Source: Viscum album
Taxonomy: Eukaryota; Streptophyta; Magnoliopsida; Santalales; Viscaceae
DNA length: 64,000 nt
Assembly: GCA_963277665.1 (NCBI GenBank)
Contig: OY728125.1
Coordinates: 1,712,084,889-1,712,148,888, forward strand
Direction of reading: 5' to 3'
Under the pieces are notes generated by a model. The model searched no databases. It was given only the letters and a program-made list of their open reading frames with translations, and was not told the DNA's origin. Below are positions 46,773 through 58,079 of the stretch, one piece after another. A program made the translations under genes and the position numbers. Position 1 is the stretch's first letter. Every line of letters starts with the position of its first letter.

Positions 46773-46810
46773 CGTGCGTACGTACGGAATACTATCTCCA
46801 CGATGTGATG
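46773..46810 (+). repeat. CGTACGTACG-containing LTR repeat, copy 2 (5' LTR)
   Basis: Same core as the copy at 46,588, again followed by TCTCCACG.TGTG. It lies in the transcribed part of the LTR. Confidence 0.75.
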
Positions 46811-48383
46811 CGACTCGTTATACATGATCTTCATTGCATAATAATTATATAAATGAATTAAATGAATTAATATGATATATATTACACTAATACCATTATG
46901 TAAATGATGTATCTATAACCTAAAAATAATAATAAGAATTTATTCGTCAAAACATGCATAAGAACAAATAGCAATAAACACCCGAATAACAAGTAACAAT
47001 GAAAAATTACTAATAAGAAGCTAAGAATATGACCATATTTGATATCATAAAAATAATTATGATTCTGTAATAAGTAAATGAAATTATTTAAATAATTATA
47101 TAGGAGGTTCGGACACTTACGAAGAAAATCAGACCTAAGATAATGGAAAATATCACAATCTAATTCTATCCGAGATTGTTTATACTTTGGTATTTACTGG
47201 GTTGTATTTTGTTATCCACATCCATGTTTACTCAATATGTAATATTATTTACATCCACCTACAATTGTTTAAATTCAATTTTACCCTTTGGTGAGTTTTT
47301 AGTAAAAGATATGAAAGGAATATTTTGTCATTTTTTGTATGAGGTACTTTTTTACTTTTCCGAAAAAAGTATGAGAAGAATGTTTTTTAGCTTATACGGA
47401 AAGAATGGATTTTTAAAACATTATTTCCAAGAAAATTCCTTTACAAGTTTTCATGTTTACTTTTAATCAACTTTTTTAGTTTAAAATTGCATGACATGTA
47501 AAGAAAGGAAAATGTTTTTGAAGTTGAAATGATATTTTCCTCAAGAATGGAGTTTAAGTGTTTTATCAAAATTATTTTCCATCTAAGATAATATAGGGTT
47601 ATGTTTATATCCCTATTATTACATTGATTTGATTATGTTGTGATGGAATTATATTTATGAATTCCTTTATCTTATATGAATCGTTTTATGATGTCATGTT
47701 GTTTAAGAATCCCATTTTTATTACATGGGTTATACTATGATGCATGGTTTATGATTTTGTGGCACACATAAGAATGGTATAATTATGAGATGGGTGAGAC
47801 CTATAACTCCCTCCAATTTATTGGGTAAAGATTTTATATCTCATGAGATACACATGGCTGGAATGGCAGGTTAAACCGGTTCAGTGAAACAGGACTGAAA
47901 TGAGGAGTTAACTCAGTTCAGAAATGGACTTTGTCCACTAAGATAGTCTTGGTAATGAGTCTTGACTATTAAGAAATGATTCTCTATGATTATGTGTGTA
48001 TGCCACAAAGATTCATGTTTTAAGTTATGATTATTAGACTATGATCTCTTTTGCAGTTTAAGATTTCCAAAAGTTATGTTCTTATGAATACGATGTGATT
48101 GATATTTTTTTACCCTTACTGAGCATTTGAGCTAACCCTTTTGTATGTTTTCTTTCCCCAGATCAGGAAGAAGGTTATTAAGTAGGATATGCCAAAAGGG
48201 ACTCTAGATATGATGAAATAAATTGGAGGCAAAGTAGATGCTTTATGAACCAGTTGTTTATGTTTCCCAGTTTATAAAGACTCTATACCTATACGGTCTT
48301 TTCCCAATTTTGTTATATGTTGTAATAAGTGTGCTTCAATTTTAAAGTATTAAAAATTTATCTTAAGTAAGGGTAGTTATAGT

Positions 48384-48394
48384 TGGTATCAGAG
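48384..48394 (+). other. Primer-binding site (iMet tRNA type)
   Basis: TGGTATCAGAG, two bases after the LTR end, is complementary to the 3' end of initiator Met tRNA. This is the usual primer for reverse transcription in plant chromoviruses. Confidence 0.9.
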
Positions 48395-48696
48395 GAACGG
48401 TATAGTCAACCTTTGGAAACTAGGAAGGGAAAGCCTTAGTAAGAACCCTAAGGATACATTTAAGCATTGAACACAATCTTAGTATTTTAGAAATATCCAT
48501 GAAAAACCTATGATAAGACCTTAAGTTTTCAATTTTATTCTTGATTATGCGGTTTTCCTATTATAAATAGTGTTTCTCACACTATTCTTCTTGGTTTTAG
48601 TCAATTTCTGGAACCCGAAGGAACCGTGTTAATGCAGAATGCGATGGGCAATGCAATGATTGTCCCCCTGAGCAACAAAATGTTATTGGAGCTGGA

Positions 48697-49275
48697 ATGC
48701 AAAATCTTGTAGCCATGATCACACAACTTTCTCAAGCTATGAATCATGCAAGACTTCCAAATGAGCAATGGAGGGAGCAAAATTCAGTCGAAACCTTCAT
48801 GAGGCAGCATCCACCTTCATTCAGCCGGTCTTCTGATCTATTAGTGGCTGAACAATTGATCATTACCACTGAAAAGATATTTTTAGTTCTTCAATGTTCT
48901 GAACATGATAAAGTCATCTTAGTATTGTATCATTTGGAAGGTGATGCATATCAATGGTGGAATCATATTAATAATATGAGGCAAAGGGATGAAATTGAGT
49001 CCATGGAATGGGACGAGTTCAAGAACTTATTTTTCAATAAGTATTTCCCTCGTATTTTTCGAACAAAGATGGAGAAAGAGTTTCTTGAACTGAAGAAAAA
49101 GGATGATGAATATGTTGGTACCTATGAAGAAAATTTTACAAGACATTCAATGTATGCTTCTGGTATTATTATCCAACCTGAGAGTAAGATCGATCTATTC
49201 TTTAGTGGCTTAAAACCATGTCTTCGAAGGGCGTTAGCTATAAGGGACTTCAATAGCTACGAGGAAATTGTTTGA
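48697..49275 (+). pseudogene. gag capsid region of the Tekay-type element
   Basis: A 192-codon open stretch with the retrotransposon gag domain: FMRQHPPSFSRSSD near residue 35, ILVLYHLEGDAYQWWN near residue 78, and EWDEFKNLFFNKYFP near residue 103. The WW and the F...YFP blocks are family hallmarks. Gag forms the particle in which reverse transcription takes place. The frame stays open upstream of the ATG to 48,607, so this ATG need not be the original start. It is closed by TGA at 49,273; gag coding continues past it in the same frame. Confidence 0.85.
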
Positions 49276-49455
49276 TGTGCTCTCAAGGATGAGATGGAGA
49301 TTGGTGCAACCCATCAGTTATATGGGTTTGATAAGAAGAGGAAAATGGAATTCAAAGGAAAATCTAAAGAGTACACTGAAAAGAAGATGTGATTTACCAT
49401 ATGCTCAATTAGTGGAAAGAAACATGGAGGGAGTTGTCTTAAAGGGACAAGTAAA

Positions 49456-49617
49456 TGTTTCAATTGTGGAAAGGAAGGTCATCAGGCATTTGAATGCCGT
49501 AATGGTGGGAAGAAGATGTCTAATGATGAAAACAAATGAAGGGATACAAATAATGAACATACTACCCTTCAATGTTTCATGTTCAAGGAGATGGGGCATT
49601 ATGCCAATCAATGCCCA
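49456..49617 (+). pseudogene. Two CCHC zinc knuckles at the gag C terminus
   Basis: The first knuckle, CFNCGKEGHQAFEC (49,456-49,497), has intact C-x2-C-x4-H-x4-C spacing. The second, [14 protein letters not shown] (49,573-49,614), has lost its second Cys (Phe instead). Knuckles bind the genomic RNA. A TGA at 49,537 lies between them. Both are in the main gag-pol frame. Confidence 0.8.
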
Positions 49618-51276
49618 AATCCAAGGGTTGATGGTGATGGTCGACGTCGACAAACTCTTAAGGCTAAAGAAAAAGGAAAGTCACATGCAATTTCTATCAA
49701 CATAGTGGAGTACGATAACGATGTGGTGAAAGGTACACCTACCATCCACTATAAAGTAGAAAATGTTTTATTTGATTCTGGATCCACCCACTCTTTTATT
49801 TCTGATGAATTTTCTATGGGTATCACCGTATTACCTCAAAAATTTGATGTTGAGTTAGCTGTGACAACCCCTAATGGCACAACGGTCGCATCAAAAGTTT
49901 ATAATTCTTCTCTGATTGAAGTATGTGGGAAAGTGCTTCCTTCAAATCTCGTGATCCTTCCTATAGTGGAATTTGATGTGATTCTTGGAATGGATTGGCT
50001 TTCTCTATATGGATCTCATATCAATTGCCAAAGAAGGGAAGTCACATTTCATATTCTAGATCAATCTATGATTATCTATCGATACAAGGATGAACATAAC
50101 CTTCTAGTGGAAATTTCTTCCATCTTTTGGGTTTTGATTCCACTAAATAAAGGTTATTTATCTCAAATGGTTGGTGAGAAACTCACAATTAAGAATATTC
50201 CCATTGTACGGGAGTTTGACGATGCCTTTCCGGAGGAATTTCCGGGTCTTCCACCAAATCGTGAAGTTGATTTTTCAATAGAACTCGTACCGGGTGATTT
50301 ACCTATTTCAGAGACACCTTATAGAATGGCCCTAATTGAGCTACAGGAATTGAAGAAGAAACTCCAAGAGAATCTTGATAAAGGATTCATACGCCCTAGT
50401 GCGTCACCCTGGGGAGAACCTGTTCTATTTGTTAAGAATAAAGATGGATCAATAAGACTCTGCATTGATTATCGAGAACTTAACAAGATCACTATCAAGA
50501 AAAAATATCATCTCCTATGCATTGATGACTTATTTGACCAAATAAAGGGAGCTCAATACTTTTCAAATATTGATCTTCGTTCAGGGTATCATCAATTAAG
50601 GGTCAAATGGGAGGATATACCAAAGATGGCTTTCCGTATAATGTATGGACACTATGAATTTATAGTGATTCCATTTGGTCTTACTAATGCCCCTGCTATC
50701 TTTATGGATCTGATGAATAGTGTCTTTAGAGACTATCTTGATCAGTTTGTGGTAGTCTTTATAGACGATATTCTTGTCTATTCAAAGAGCAAGGAAGAAC
50801 ATGCAGATCACTTGAGAATTGTATTAAAACCCCTAAGAAAGGAGAATCTTTATGCAAAATTTACCATGTGTGAATTTTGGCTTCGAAAAGTTGTATTTTT
50901 GGGTCATATAATTTCAAAAGAGGGGATATATGTGGATCCCGCAAAAACAGAGGTTATCGAAAGATGGTTGAGACCAAAAACAGTAACCGAGATCCGAAGT
51001 TTTCTTGGTTTGGATGGATATTATCGACATTTTGTGAAAGATTTTTCACGATTATCTAATCCACTCACCAGGTTGACCCAAAAAGGAGTTAAGTTTGTAT
51101 GGACGGATGAATGTGAATATAATTTCAAGGTGTTTAATAGAATGTTATCCAGTAAACCTGTTCTCACACATCCTTGTAGTGGAGAAAGGTTTGTGATCTA
51201 CAGTGATGCATCCAAGAAGGGGATGGGGTGTGTTATTATGCAAAATTATATGGTGATAGCTTATGCCTCACGATAG
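49579..51276 (+). pseudogene. Protease, reverse transcriptase and RNase H start of the Tekay-type element
   Basis: The longest open frame of the window (565 codons). The aspartic protease site is [10 protein letters not shown] at about residue 66 (49,774), with ILGMDWL about 80 residues further. RT follows from about residue 225: [52 protein letters not shown] and the catalytic [10 protein letters not shown] (50,758). RNase H begins with [12 protein letters not shown] near 51,195. It ends at TAG 51,274, inside the AYASRQL-type block, probably a CAG-to-TAG change. Motifs are well preserved, so the enzyme core died recently relative to the other elements here. Confidence 0.9.
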
Positions 51277-51651
51277 TTGAAAATCCATGAGCAAAATTAC
51301 CCAACTCATGATTTGGAGTTAGCTGTGGTAATCTTTGCATTAAAGATTTGGAGGCATTATCTTTATGGAGAAAGGTGTGATATTTATACTGATCATAAAA
51401 GTTTAAAGTATATTTTCACACAAAAGGAGCTAAATATGCGCCAAAAAAGATGGTTGGAGCTGATTAAGGATTACGACTGCTCAATTCATTACTACCCTGG
51501 GAAAGCAAACAAGGTAGAAGATGCATTAAGTCGACCAGACCATGCTAGCTTATCCATGATGAGGATCACAAAAGATCCAATATTTGTGGATTTACAAAGG
51601 ATGGATCTTGGAATTATAATGGAAGGGGAAAATCGTATCTTTCTCAATTGA
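51277..51651 (+). pseudogene. RNase H remainder of the Tekay-type element
   Basis: In the same frame as RT, after the TAG. It carries [28 protein letters not shown], the [20 protein letters not shown] block with the catalytic-site Asp of TDH, and [15 protein letters not shown]. These are standard gypsy RNase H blocks. A frame change near 51,640 then moves coding to the frame used by integrase. Confidence 0.88.
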
Positions 51652-51659
51652 ATGTTCAA

Positions 51660-52643
51660 CCATCTATACATGTGAAGATTAAAGAGGCACAGAAAGAAGA
51701 TATAGAGTTACAAAATATGGTGAGAAATATTCCTTAATTTAACCTTGATTGTGATGGGATAATAATGTCCGGGAATCAGGTTTGTGTTCCTCCCATCCCA
51801 GATTTAAAGAAGGATCTGCTGGATAAGGCTAATAGTTCTTTATTCTCTATTCATCCTGGAAGCACGAAGATGTATAGGGACCTGAAAGAGTACTTCTGGT
51901 GGGATGGCATGAAAAGAGATGTTGTTGAATATGTCTCTCGATGCTTGGTTTGTCAGAAAGTTAAAGCTGAGAGATAGAAGTCTAAGGGGATGTTACAAAC
52001 AATACCCATACCAGAATGAAAATGGGAAAATATCACTATGGACTTTGTCACTGGACTTCCTAAAACATCCAAAGGCAATAATGTTATCTGGGTCATAGTT
52101 GAACGTCTTACAAAATCGGCACACTTCATCACTATTAGAGAGGATTTCTCTCTGGATCATCTTGCCAGGATATATGTAATGGAAGTGTTAAGATTGCATG
52201 AAGTAACAATTTACATTATATCTGATCGGGTTCCGAGGTTTACCTCGAAGTTCTGGCGAAGTCTTCAGCATACTCTGGATACAAAGTTGAGTTTCAACAC
52301 TACTTATCATCCTCAGATAGACGGTCAGTCTGAGATGTCAATTCAAACTCTAGAAGATATGATTAGAGCTTGCTCTATGGACTTCAAAGGTGGTTGGGAA
52401 CAACACATAACTTTGGTGTAATTTTCTTATAATAATACCATTCACTCCAGTATTCATATGGCTCCTTATGATGCTATCTATGGAACGAAATGCAGGACTC
52501 CAACTTGCTGGGATGAAGTTGGGGAAAGAAAGCTATTAGGACCTGATCGTGTTGATGAAATGGCAGAAAAGGTCAGATCTATTCAACAACACATAAGAGT
52601 AGCTCAGAGTCAAAAAAAAAACGTTATGCCGATAACCGAATAA
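51660..52643 (+). pseudogene. Integrase of the Tekay-type element
   Basis: The zinc-binding HHCC region reads SIHPGSTKMYRDLKEYFWW then CLVCQ (51,855-51,960). The first His seems lost (KAN where the family has a His), while the second His and both Cys remain. The catalytic triad is visible: Asp in MDFVTGLP (52,041), Asp in ISDR (52,224) and Glu in QTLED (52,353). MAPYDAIYG near 52,458 is the usual block after the core. In-frame stops are at 51,735, 51,975, 52,017 and 52,419, and the A10 run at 52,612 shifts the frame. Confidence 0.88.
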
Positions 52644-52651
52644 AAGACCTA

Positions 52652-53086
52652 GTGTTTGAAGTGGGTGATAAAGTGTTCTTACGAATATTTCCTTGGAAGA
52701 GAGTAAGGAGATTTGGAATGAAGGGAAAGTTGAGCCCTAGATATATCGGTCCTTTTGAAATTCTGGATCGTGTTGGAAAGGTAGATTACCGATTGGCGCT
52801 TCCACCGAATCTCTCCCATGTTCATGATGTGTTCCATTTATCTCTCCTGAGAAAGTACATACCTGATCCTTCACATGTACTCATCACAGAAGTTGTACCA
52901 CTGGAGCAAGATCTTTCTTATGAAGAACATCCAATAGAGATTCTAGATCGTAGCGAAAAATTCCTACGGAACAAGACCACTCGCTTGGTGAAAGTTTTAT
53001 GGAGGAACCACCAATTAGAAGAAGCTACATGGTAGCTTGAGGATATGATGAGGGAGAGGTATCCTCATCTTTTTGTTACAAAGTGA
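52652..53086 (+). pseudogene. Integrase C-terminal GPF module and chromodomain
   Basis: FEVGDKVFLRI and SPRYIGPFEIL form the GPY/F module (52,652-52,770), followed by the VFHLSLLRKY block. A chromodomain spans about 52,922-53,083: EEHPIEILDR, VKVLWRNHQLEEATW and, after TAG 53,033, DMMRERYPHLF. In chromoviruses this module steers integration toward particular chromatin. The Tekay/Del type lacks part of the aromatic cage of canonical chromodomains. The natural stop is probably TGA at 53,084. Confidence 0.88.
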
Positions 53087-53113
53087 GTAATTTCGAGGGC
53101 GAAATTCATTTTT

Positions 53114-53125
53114 AGGGGGGTAGAA
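53114..53125 (+). other. Polypurine tract of the Tekay-type element
   Basis: AGGGGGGTAGAA directly precedes TGTAACACC, the first bases of the 3' LTR. It primes plus-strand synthesis. Confidence 0.88.
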
Positions 53126-54951
53126 TGTAACACCTAAGAATTTTATGAGAAATATTTTGTTTTTATGTTATATAAATCATCAATGAAATCTTTCACTACA
53201 CACAACACTAGGTTGGCTTTCTTTACATGAAATCACAACCTTCCTCTATAGCTTGTGTCGTACGCAATACTGAGTTTCACTAAACAACGATATGCTATGA
53301 AAATATTATTAAAACTAGCCATTATGAATTGTAATAAACACTTTTTAAAATGATGTAATTTTTTTTTTCAAAATTTACTTCATTTTTGGATTCTAAATAT
53401 CGAAATTAGCTTAGGGTGAAATTTTGGTACTTTTCGGATAACTTTCATATTCTGATGAATAGTGAAAATTACTAAATTTTAATTAAAAACAAATTTTTTA
53501 ATCAAAATAATTAATAGTGATAAATTATTAATTATAGTGGTATTAAAGTATATTTAGAATATATTTTTACCATTTAATACAATGTTGGTCATTGGATGTA
53601 ATTTCACATGTAAACCAAACATAAACAAGTGTCAATTTTTTGATAGTAATTATCTATTAAAACACGCTATTGGTTTTGAAGACAAGAATTAAGTTTTTAA
53701 AGTAATTAATGAAACTGATGGGTTTTGAATTAGGTAAAATAGACATCATTTTTGAATTCATAATATCAAATATAGCTTAGGCCTAATTTTTGGTATTTTT
53801 TCTGGAAACTTTCATTTTTGATGAATAGTGAAACCACAAAGTGGTAGTTAAAAAAACTGATTTTTTCATAAAACTTAATTATACCACTTCTGTGAGTAGA
53901 ATTTCAAAAATCCGAGAGACACGGTTAATATCAAGGAATAAAATGTTGTTCAATGAGATGAAAATAATTTTTAGTGAATAGTAACTTTTTACTTTTTTTT
54001 ACCATGTTTAAAAGTAAATAGGGTAATTAAGGGTAAAAATGTTTTTATTATTACACTAACACATGTCCTAATTCTATTGGCTAAGTGTAATTCGACAAAA
54101 AACAACCTAAGGAATACAATATGACCATTTAGGCCCACTTGGATTAGATTAGGACATTTATTATCAATTTATTTATAGAAGGGTTAAAATAGTTAAAATC
54201 AAAGTTAAATAACTAATTAATTTTTAATATAGGGTTATACATAAGATAACTTCGACTATAAATATTCATTAGAAAGATAAAACTATTTCCTACATAATGG
54301 TATTTTATTTTTAATTTTTAGACTTAAAATAAGTTAATTTATGTATGACACAATGATGATGCAGTAATTATCTTATTAATGAAATATTAACATAATTGAT
54401 GTTATAAATACCCAAATAAATGTAATTTGAGACTTTTTATGAATTAAAATAATTTTATATATTCATATGAAATGTTATTATTGATTTAATAATATTTTTT
54501 CGAATTAATCTTTCTGTTATGATTTTTTTAAAAATCAATTACCAAATAGTGACAAAATTGACATAAAATAGTATTTAAAACAAATATTATATTATTAGTT
54601 GATATTTTATTTCTAAAAATATAAGGTTCGGCCAAATTAATTAGATAAGGTTATATATATTAATAATAAACATATTATGGTTCTTTTGTCTTGTTATAGT
54701 ATGTTTATTAACCTTATAGTGTAAGAAAACAAGAAGACATGGTAAAAGTAAAATTATCTATCTTAAAGTTAAATCTAAATGATAAGGTTAAAATTGATAC
54801 CTAAACTTGTCTGAATTCTATTTGATGAGAGGATCTCGACCCATACCCACCTTAGCTTCAAAAGTAATCAATTTGGAGCTATTTAAAACCGAATATGGCT
54901 TTATAATAAAATAATATTTTTAGTTTTTCCAAAGGTGCCCCTCTACTCCCT

Positions 54952-54959
54952 TATAAAAG
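54952..54959 (+). promoter_or_regulatory. TATA box, 3' LTR of the Tekay-type element
   Basis: TATAAAAG in the same CCCTTATAAAAGGGCAC setting as in the 5' LTR. From here it would drive transcription into the flanking old element. Confidence 0.65.
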
Positions 54960-55301
54960 GGCACCTACTCCCTCTCTTCCTCACACCCCTTTGAGCCTTA
55001 AAACTCGTCCAAACCCTAAATAATTCTCTTCTACACTTCCCTAGAAACATTCTAGAGGTCCTGGTCTTCTTAAAAGACCAATTTTAGTTCCCTAAGAGGA
55101 GGTCTCAAAGAGGCGCTTCAAAGAAGAGGTAATGTCCGTTACCAATTCTTTCAACATTATTTCTTCTTCTACTTCTTCTTATTTAGTTGTTTCATTATGA
55201 AGTAATAACATCAGTATCACTAATATAATGGTATGTTATTATAAGTATTTAAAAAACCTATTTCACCATCTATCCATCCTACGGGAAAGGAAATCACCGC
55301 A

Positions 55302-55341
55302 CGTGCGTACGTACGGAATGACGTCTCCACGTCGTGGTGTA
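55302..55341 (+). repeat. CGTACGTACG-containing LTR repeat, copy 1 (3' LTR)
   Basis: CGTGCGTACGTACGGAATGA, then CTCCACGTCGTGGTG. Same position in the LTR as 46,588. Confidence 0.75.
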
Positions 55342-55486
55342 ATATATTTTCCACCACCACCTTACTTGGATGGGTATAATGGTGTAAATAATTACTACAT
55401 ATGATTATTGTAAAGTGATATTGATTCTGAAATAGTATACATACACTCCAATGCAATTCCACGATCATGGGAACGATATCATCGCT

Positions 55487-55525
55487 CGTGCGTACGTACG
55501 GAATACCGTCTCCACGATGTGATGA
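55487..55525 (+). repeat. CGTACGTACG-containing LTR repeat, copy 2 (3' LTR)
   Basis: CGTGCGTACGTACGGAATAC, then TCTCCACGATGTGATG, again 185 bp after copy 1. Confidence 0.75.
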
Positions 55526-57096
55526 GACTCGTTAATAATGATATTCATTGCATAATAATTATATAAATGAATTTAATGAAAAAATATGATATATATTACA
55601 GTAATAAAATTCTGGAAATGAGGTATCTATAACCTAAAAAGAATAATAAAAATTTATTCGACAAAACACGCGTAAGAACAAAAAGCAATAAAATCCCGAA
55701 TAACAAGTAACAATGAAATATTACTAATAAGAAGCTAAGAATATGACCATAAATGATATCATAAAAATAATTATGATTCTGTAATAAGTCAATGAAATTA
55801 TTTAAATCATTATACAGGATGTTCGGACACTTACAAAGAAAATCGGACCTAAGGTAAGGGAAAATATCACAATCTCATTTTATCCGAGATTGTTTATACT
55901 TTGGTATTTACTGGGGTGTATTTTATCATCCATATCCATGTTTCCTCAATATGTAATATTATTTCCATCCACCTACAATGTTTTAAATCCAACTTTACCC
56001 TTAGGAGAGTTTTTAGTAAAAGATATGAAAGGAATATTTTGTTGTTTTTCGTACGAGGTACTTTTTGACTTTTCCGACAAAAGTACGAGAAGAATGTTTT
56101 TTCACTTATACGGAATGAATGAATTTTTAAAAAATTATTTCCAAGAAAATTACTTTACATGTTTTCAAGTTTATTTTTAATCAACTTCTTTTAGATTAAA
56201 ATTATATGACATGTTTATAAGGGAAAATGTTTTTGAAGTAGAAAGGATATTTTCCTCAAGAATGGAGTTCAAGTGTTTTATCAAAAATATTTTCCATCTA
56301 AGATAATTTAGGGTTCTGTTTCTATCCATATTATTACATTGATTTGATTATTTTGTGATGGAATAATTTTTATGAATTCCTTTATCTTATATGAATTGTT
56401 TTATGAAGTCATGTTGTTTAAGAATCCCATTTTTATTACAAGGGTTATGCGATGATGTATGGTTTATGATTTTGTGGCACAGATAATAATGGTATAATTC
56501 TGAGATGGGTGGGACCTATATCTCCCTCTAATTCATTGGGTAAGGATTTTATATATCATGAGATAGACATGGCTGGAACGGTAGGTTAAACCGGTTCAGT
56601 GAAACAGGACTGAAACGAGGAGTGAACTCGGTTCAGAAATGGACTTTGTCCACTAATATAGTCTTGGCAATGAGTCTTGACTAATAAGAAATGATTCTCT
56701 ATGATTATGTGTGTATGCCAAAAAGTTTCATGTTTTAAGTTATGATTATTAGATTATGATATCCTTTGCATGTTAAGATTTCCAAACGTTATGTTCTTAT
56801 GTATATGATATGATTGATATTTTTTTACCCTTACTGAGCATTTGAGCTCACCCTTTTGTATGTTTTCTTTCCCCAGGCCAGGAAGAAGGTTATTAAGTAG
56901 GATATTCCAAAAGGGACTCTAGATATGATGAAATAAATTGGAGTTAAAGTAGATGCTTTATGAATTATTTATTTATGTTTACCAGTTCCTAAAGACTCTA
57001 TACCTATACGGTCCTTTCCTGGTTTTGTTATATGTTGTAATAAGTGTGCTTCAATTTTGAAGTATAAACAATGTACTTAAAGTAAGGGTCGTTATA

Positions 57097-57101
57097 TAAC
57101 T
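57097..57101. repeat. Right target-site duplication of the younger Tekay-type element
   Basis: TAACT directly after the 3' LTR, paired with TAACA at 44,407-44,411. Confidence 0.6.
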
Positions 57102-57819
57102 CCTGAGGTAAATTTGACATGTGTGAACCTAGTTTCATGTTTACATGTTTATTCATGGTTATGATTTTTATATCCAAATGTATATATGTGGACCTAGATT
57201 TCATGTCCACAACATAATTCATGATCACATTTTTGTTTCCATAAGTTTATACAAGGGCCTATTTTCATGTCATATAGTAAATGAGTAAACCAATTTCTAT
57301 TTATATATGTTTATAATGTCATAAGATTATATGTATTCCATAATTCCAAGTCTTATTCGAATGTAATTCTCTCAAGGATCATTTACATTGATTCGTTTTT
57401 ATTTAGGATTTATGATCATCCAATATTTTTGACAAGACTTAATATTATAATATATAATATGAAATGTGTGGATTTTAAATGATAAGTTAATGTTTACAAA
57501 TTAGTAGGATCATTCTAGGCTTATGTAATCATTTATATCTCCCTTATTCACACTTATTGATCATTTGAGAATTCCCTTACATAAATATCATTTTACCATG
57601 TTTTAAATAAAATATTTAGAAATGATATTTCTATAAAGAGTTTTTGTTATTAATAATATAGTGGGAGACGATGTAGAATATTTAATATCTTTTTGATTAT
57701 ATTCTCATGCTTCTAAAGGTACATGATCTATATGATCCTAGATTGTTATTTTATGTTATGTAATGTATATTCTTCTATTAATATGCAATATCTATGTATT
57801 AAATGCATGAGTTTCTATA
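57102..57819 (+). repeat. Old Tekay-type 5' LTR, right part
   Basis: Continues the LTR relic that ends at 44,411. It ends TTTCTATAG directly before a primer-binding site relic, as the younger LTR ends at 48,381. Together the two parts give about 2.5 kb, shorter than the younger LTR. Confidence 0.6.
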
Positions 57820-57821
57820 GT

Positions 57822-57829
57822 TGGTATCA
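57822..57829 (+). other. Primer-binding site relic of the old Tekay-type element
   Basis: TGGTATCA, the first eight bases of the iMet-type site (TGGTATCAGAG), in the same context (TAGT before it) as at 48,384. Confidence 0.65.
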
Positions 57830-58079
57830 AATTAAGGACTAGTTATCCATTAGAAAATATGAGGAGAATTTTTTTTATTACACCTGGTATAATTCTATGT
57901 ATAGGATAAAATCTTAATGTTTTGGAAATGATCATGAATTACCAAGCTTAAACATGTGGTTTCATAAAAGAATATTTCATGATTTAGATATCCATTAAAT
58001 TATTTTTCATGATTACATGGTTTTCCACTATGATTATTATTTAACAAAATAATATTTTAGGTTTTCATAAATGGTTGTT

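Larger units (their letters stand above)
44412..48381 (+). repeat. 5' LTR of the Tekay-type element (3,970 bp)
   Basis: Starts TATAACACC (the 3' copy has TGTAACACC) and ends GTTATA just before the primer-binding site. U3 is about 1.85 kb to the TATA box at 46,238. The region after the TATA box contains two copies of a CGTGCGTACGTACGGAATAC repeat 185 bp apart and a 96-codon frame at 47,176-47,466. It aligns with 53,126-57,096 from end to end without large gaps. Confidence 0.9.
48607..53086 (+). pseudogene. gag-pol polyprotein of the Tekay-type element, inactivated
   Basis: One reading frame runs from an upstream basic stretch (SGTRRNR, 48,607; original start not visible) through gag, zinc knuckles, protease, RT and RNase H to about 51,640. 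It continues in a second frame through integrase to 52,611, and in a third to the stop at 53,084. Lesions seen: TGA at 49,273, 49,390, 49,537 and 52,017; TAG at 51,274, 51,975 and 53,033; TAA at 51,735 and 52,419; a frameshift near 51,640; and a frameshift in the A10 run at 52,612-52,621. The TGA and TAG changes fit C-to-T change at CGA, CAG or TGG codons. A single gag-pol frame is normal for Tekay-type elements. Confidence 0.9.
44412..57096 (+). mobile_element. Tekay/Del-type Ty3/gypsy chromovirus, 12.7 kb
   Basis: The element has two LTRs of nearly equal length (3,970 and 3,971 bp), a 5-bp flanking duplication with one mismatch, an iMet-type primer-binding site, gag-protease-RT-RNase H-integrase in one polyprotein frame, a C-terminal chromodomain and a polypurine tract. 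Integrase before the 3' end plus the chromodomain and the VLWRNH...EATW motif place it in the Tekay/Del chromovirus lineage. LTR copies differ at roughly one base in ten over the first 200 bases, counted by eye, so it is not recent. Gag-pol is broken by nine stops and two frameshifts. The LTRs make up over 60% of the element, which is long even for this lineage. Confidence 0.92.
53126..57096 (+). repeat. 3' LTR of the Tekay-type element (3,971 bp)
   Basis: Starts TGTAACACC and ends GTTATA. It matches 44,412-48,381 along its whole length, with substitutions at roughly one base in ten by eye in the first 200 bases and only small indels. TATA box at 54,952; repeat pair at 55,302 and 55,487; 96-codon frame at 55,890-56,180. 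Confidence 0.9.

Noticed and set aside
49405..49653. 82-codon minus-strand frame
   Set aside because: Antisense to the gag zinc-knuckle region.
50877..51059. 60-codon plus frame inside RT
   Set aside because: Alternative frame within the well-supported RT reading frame.
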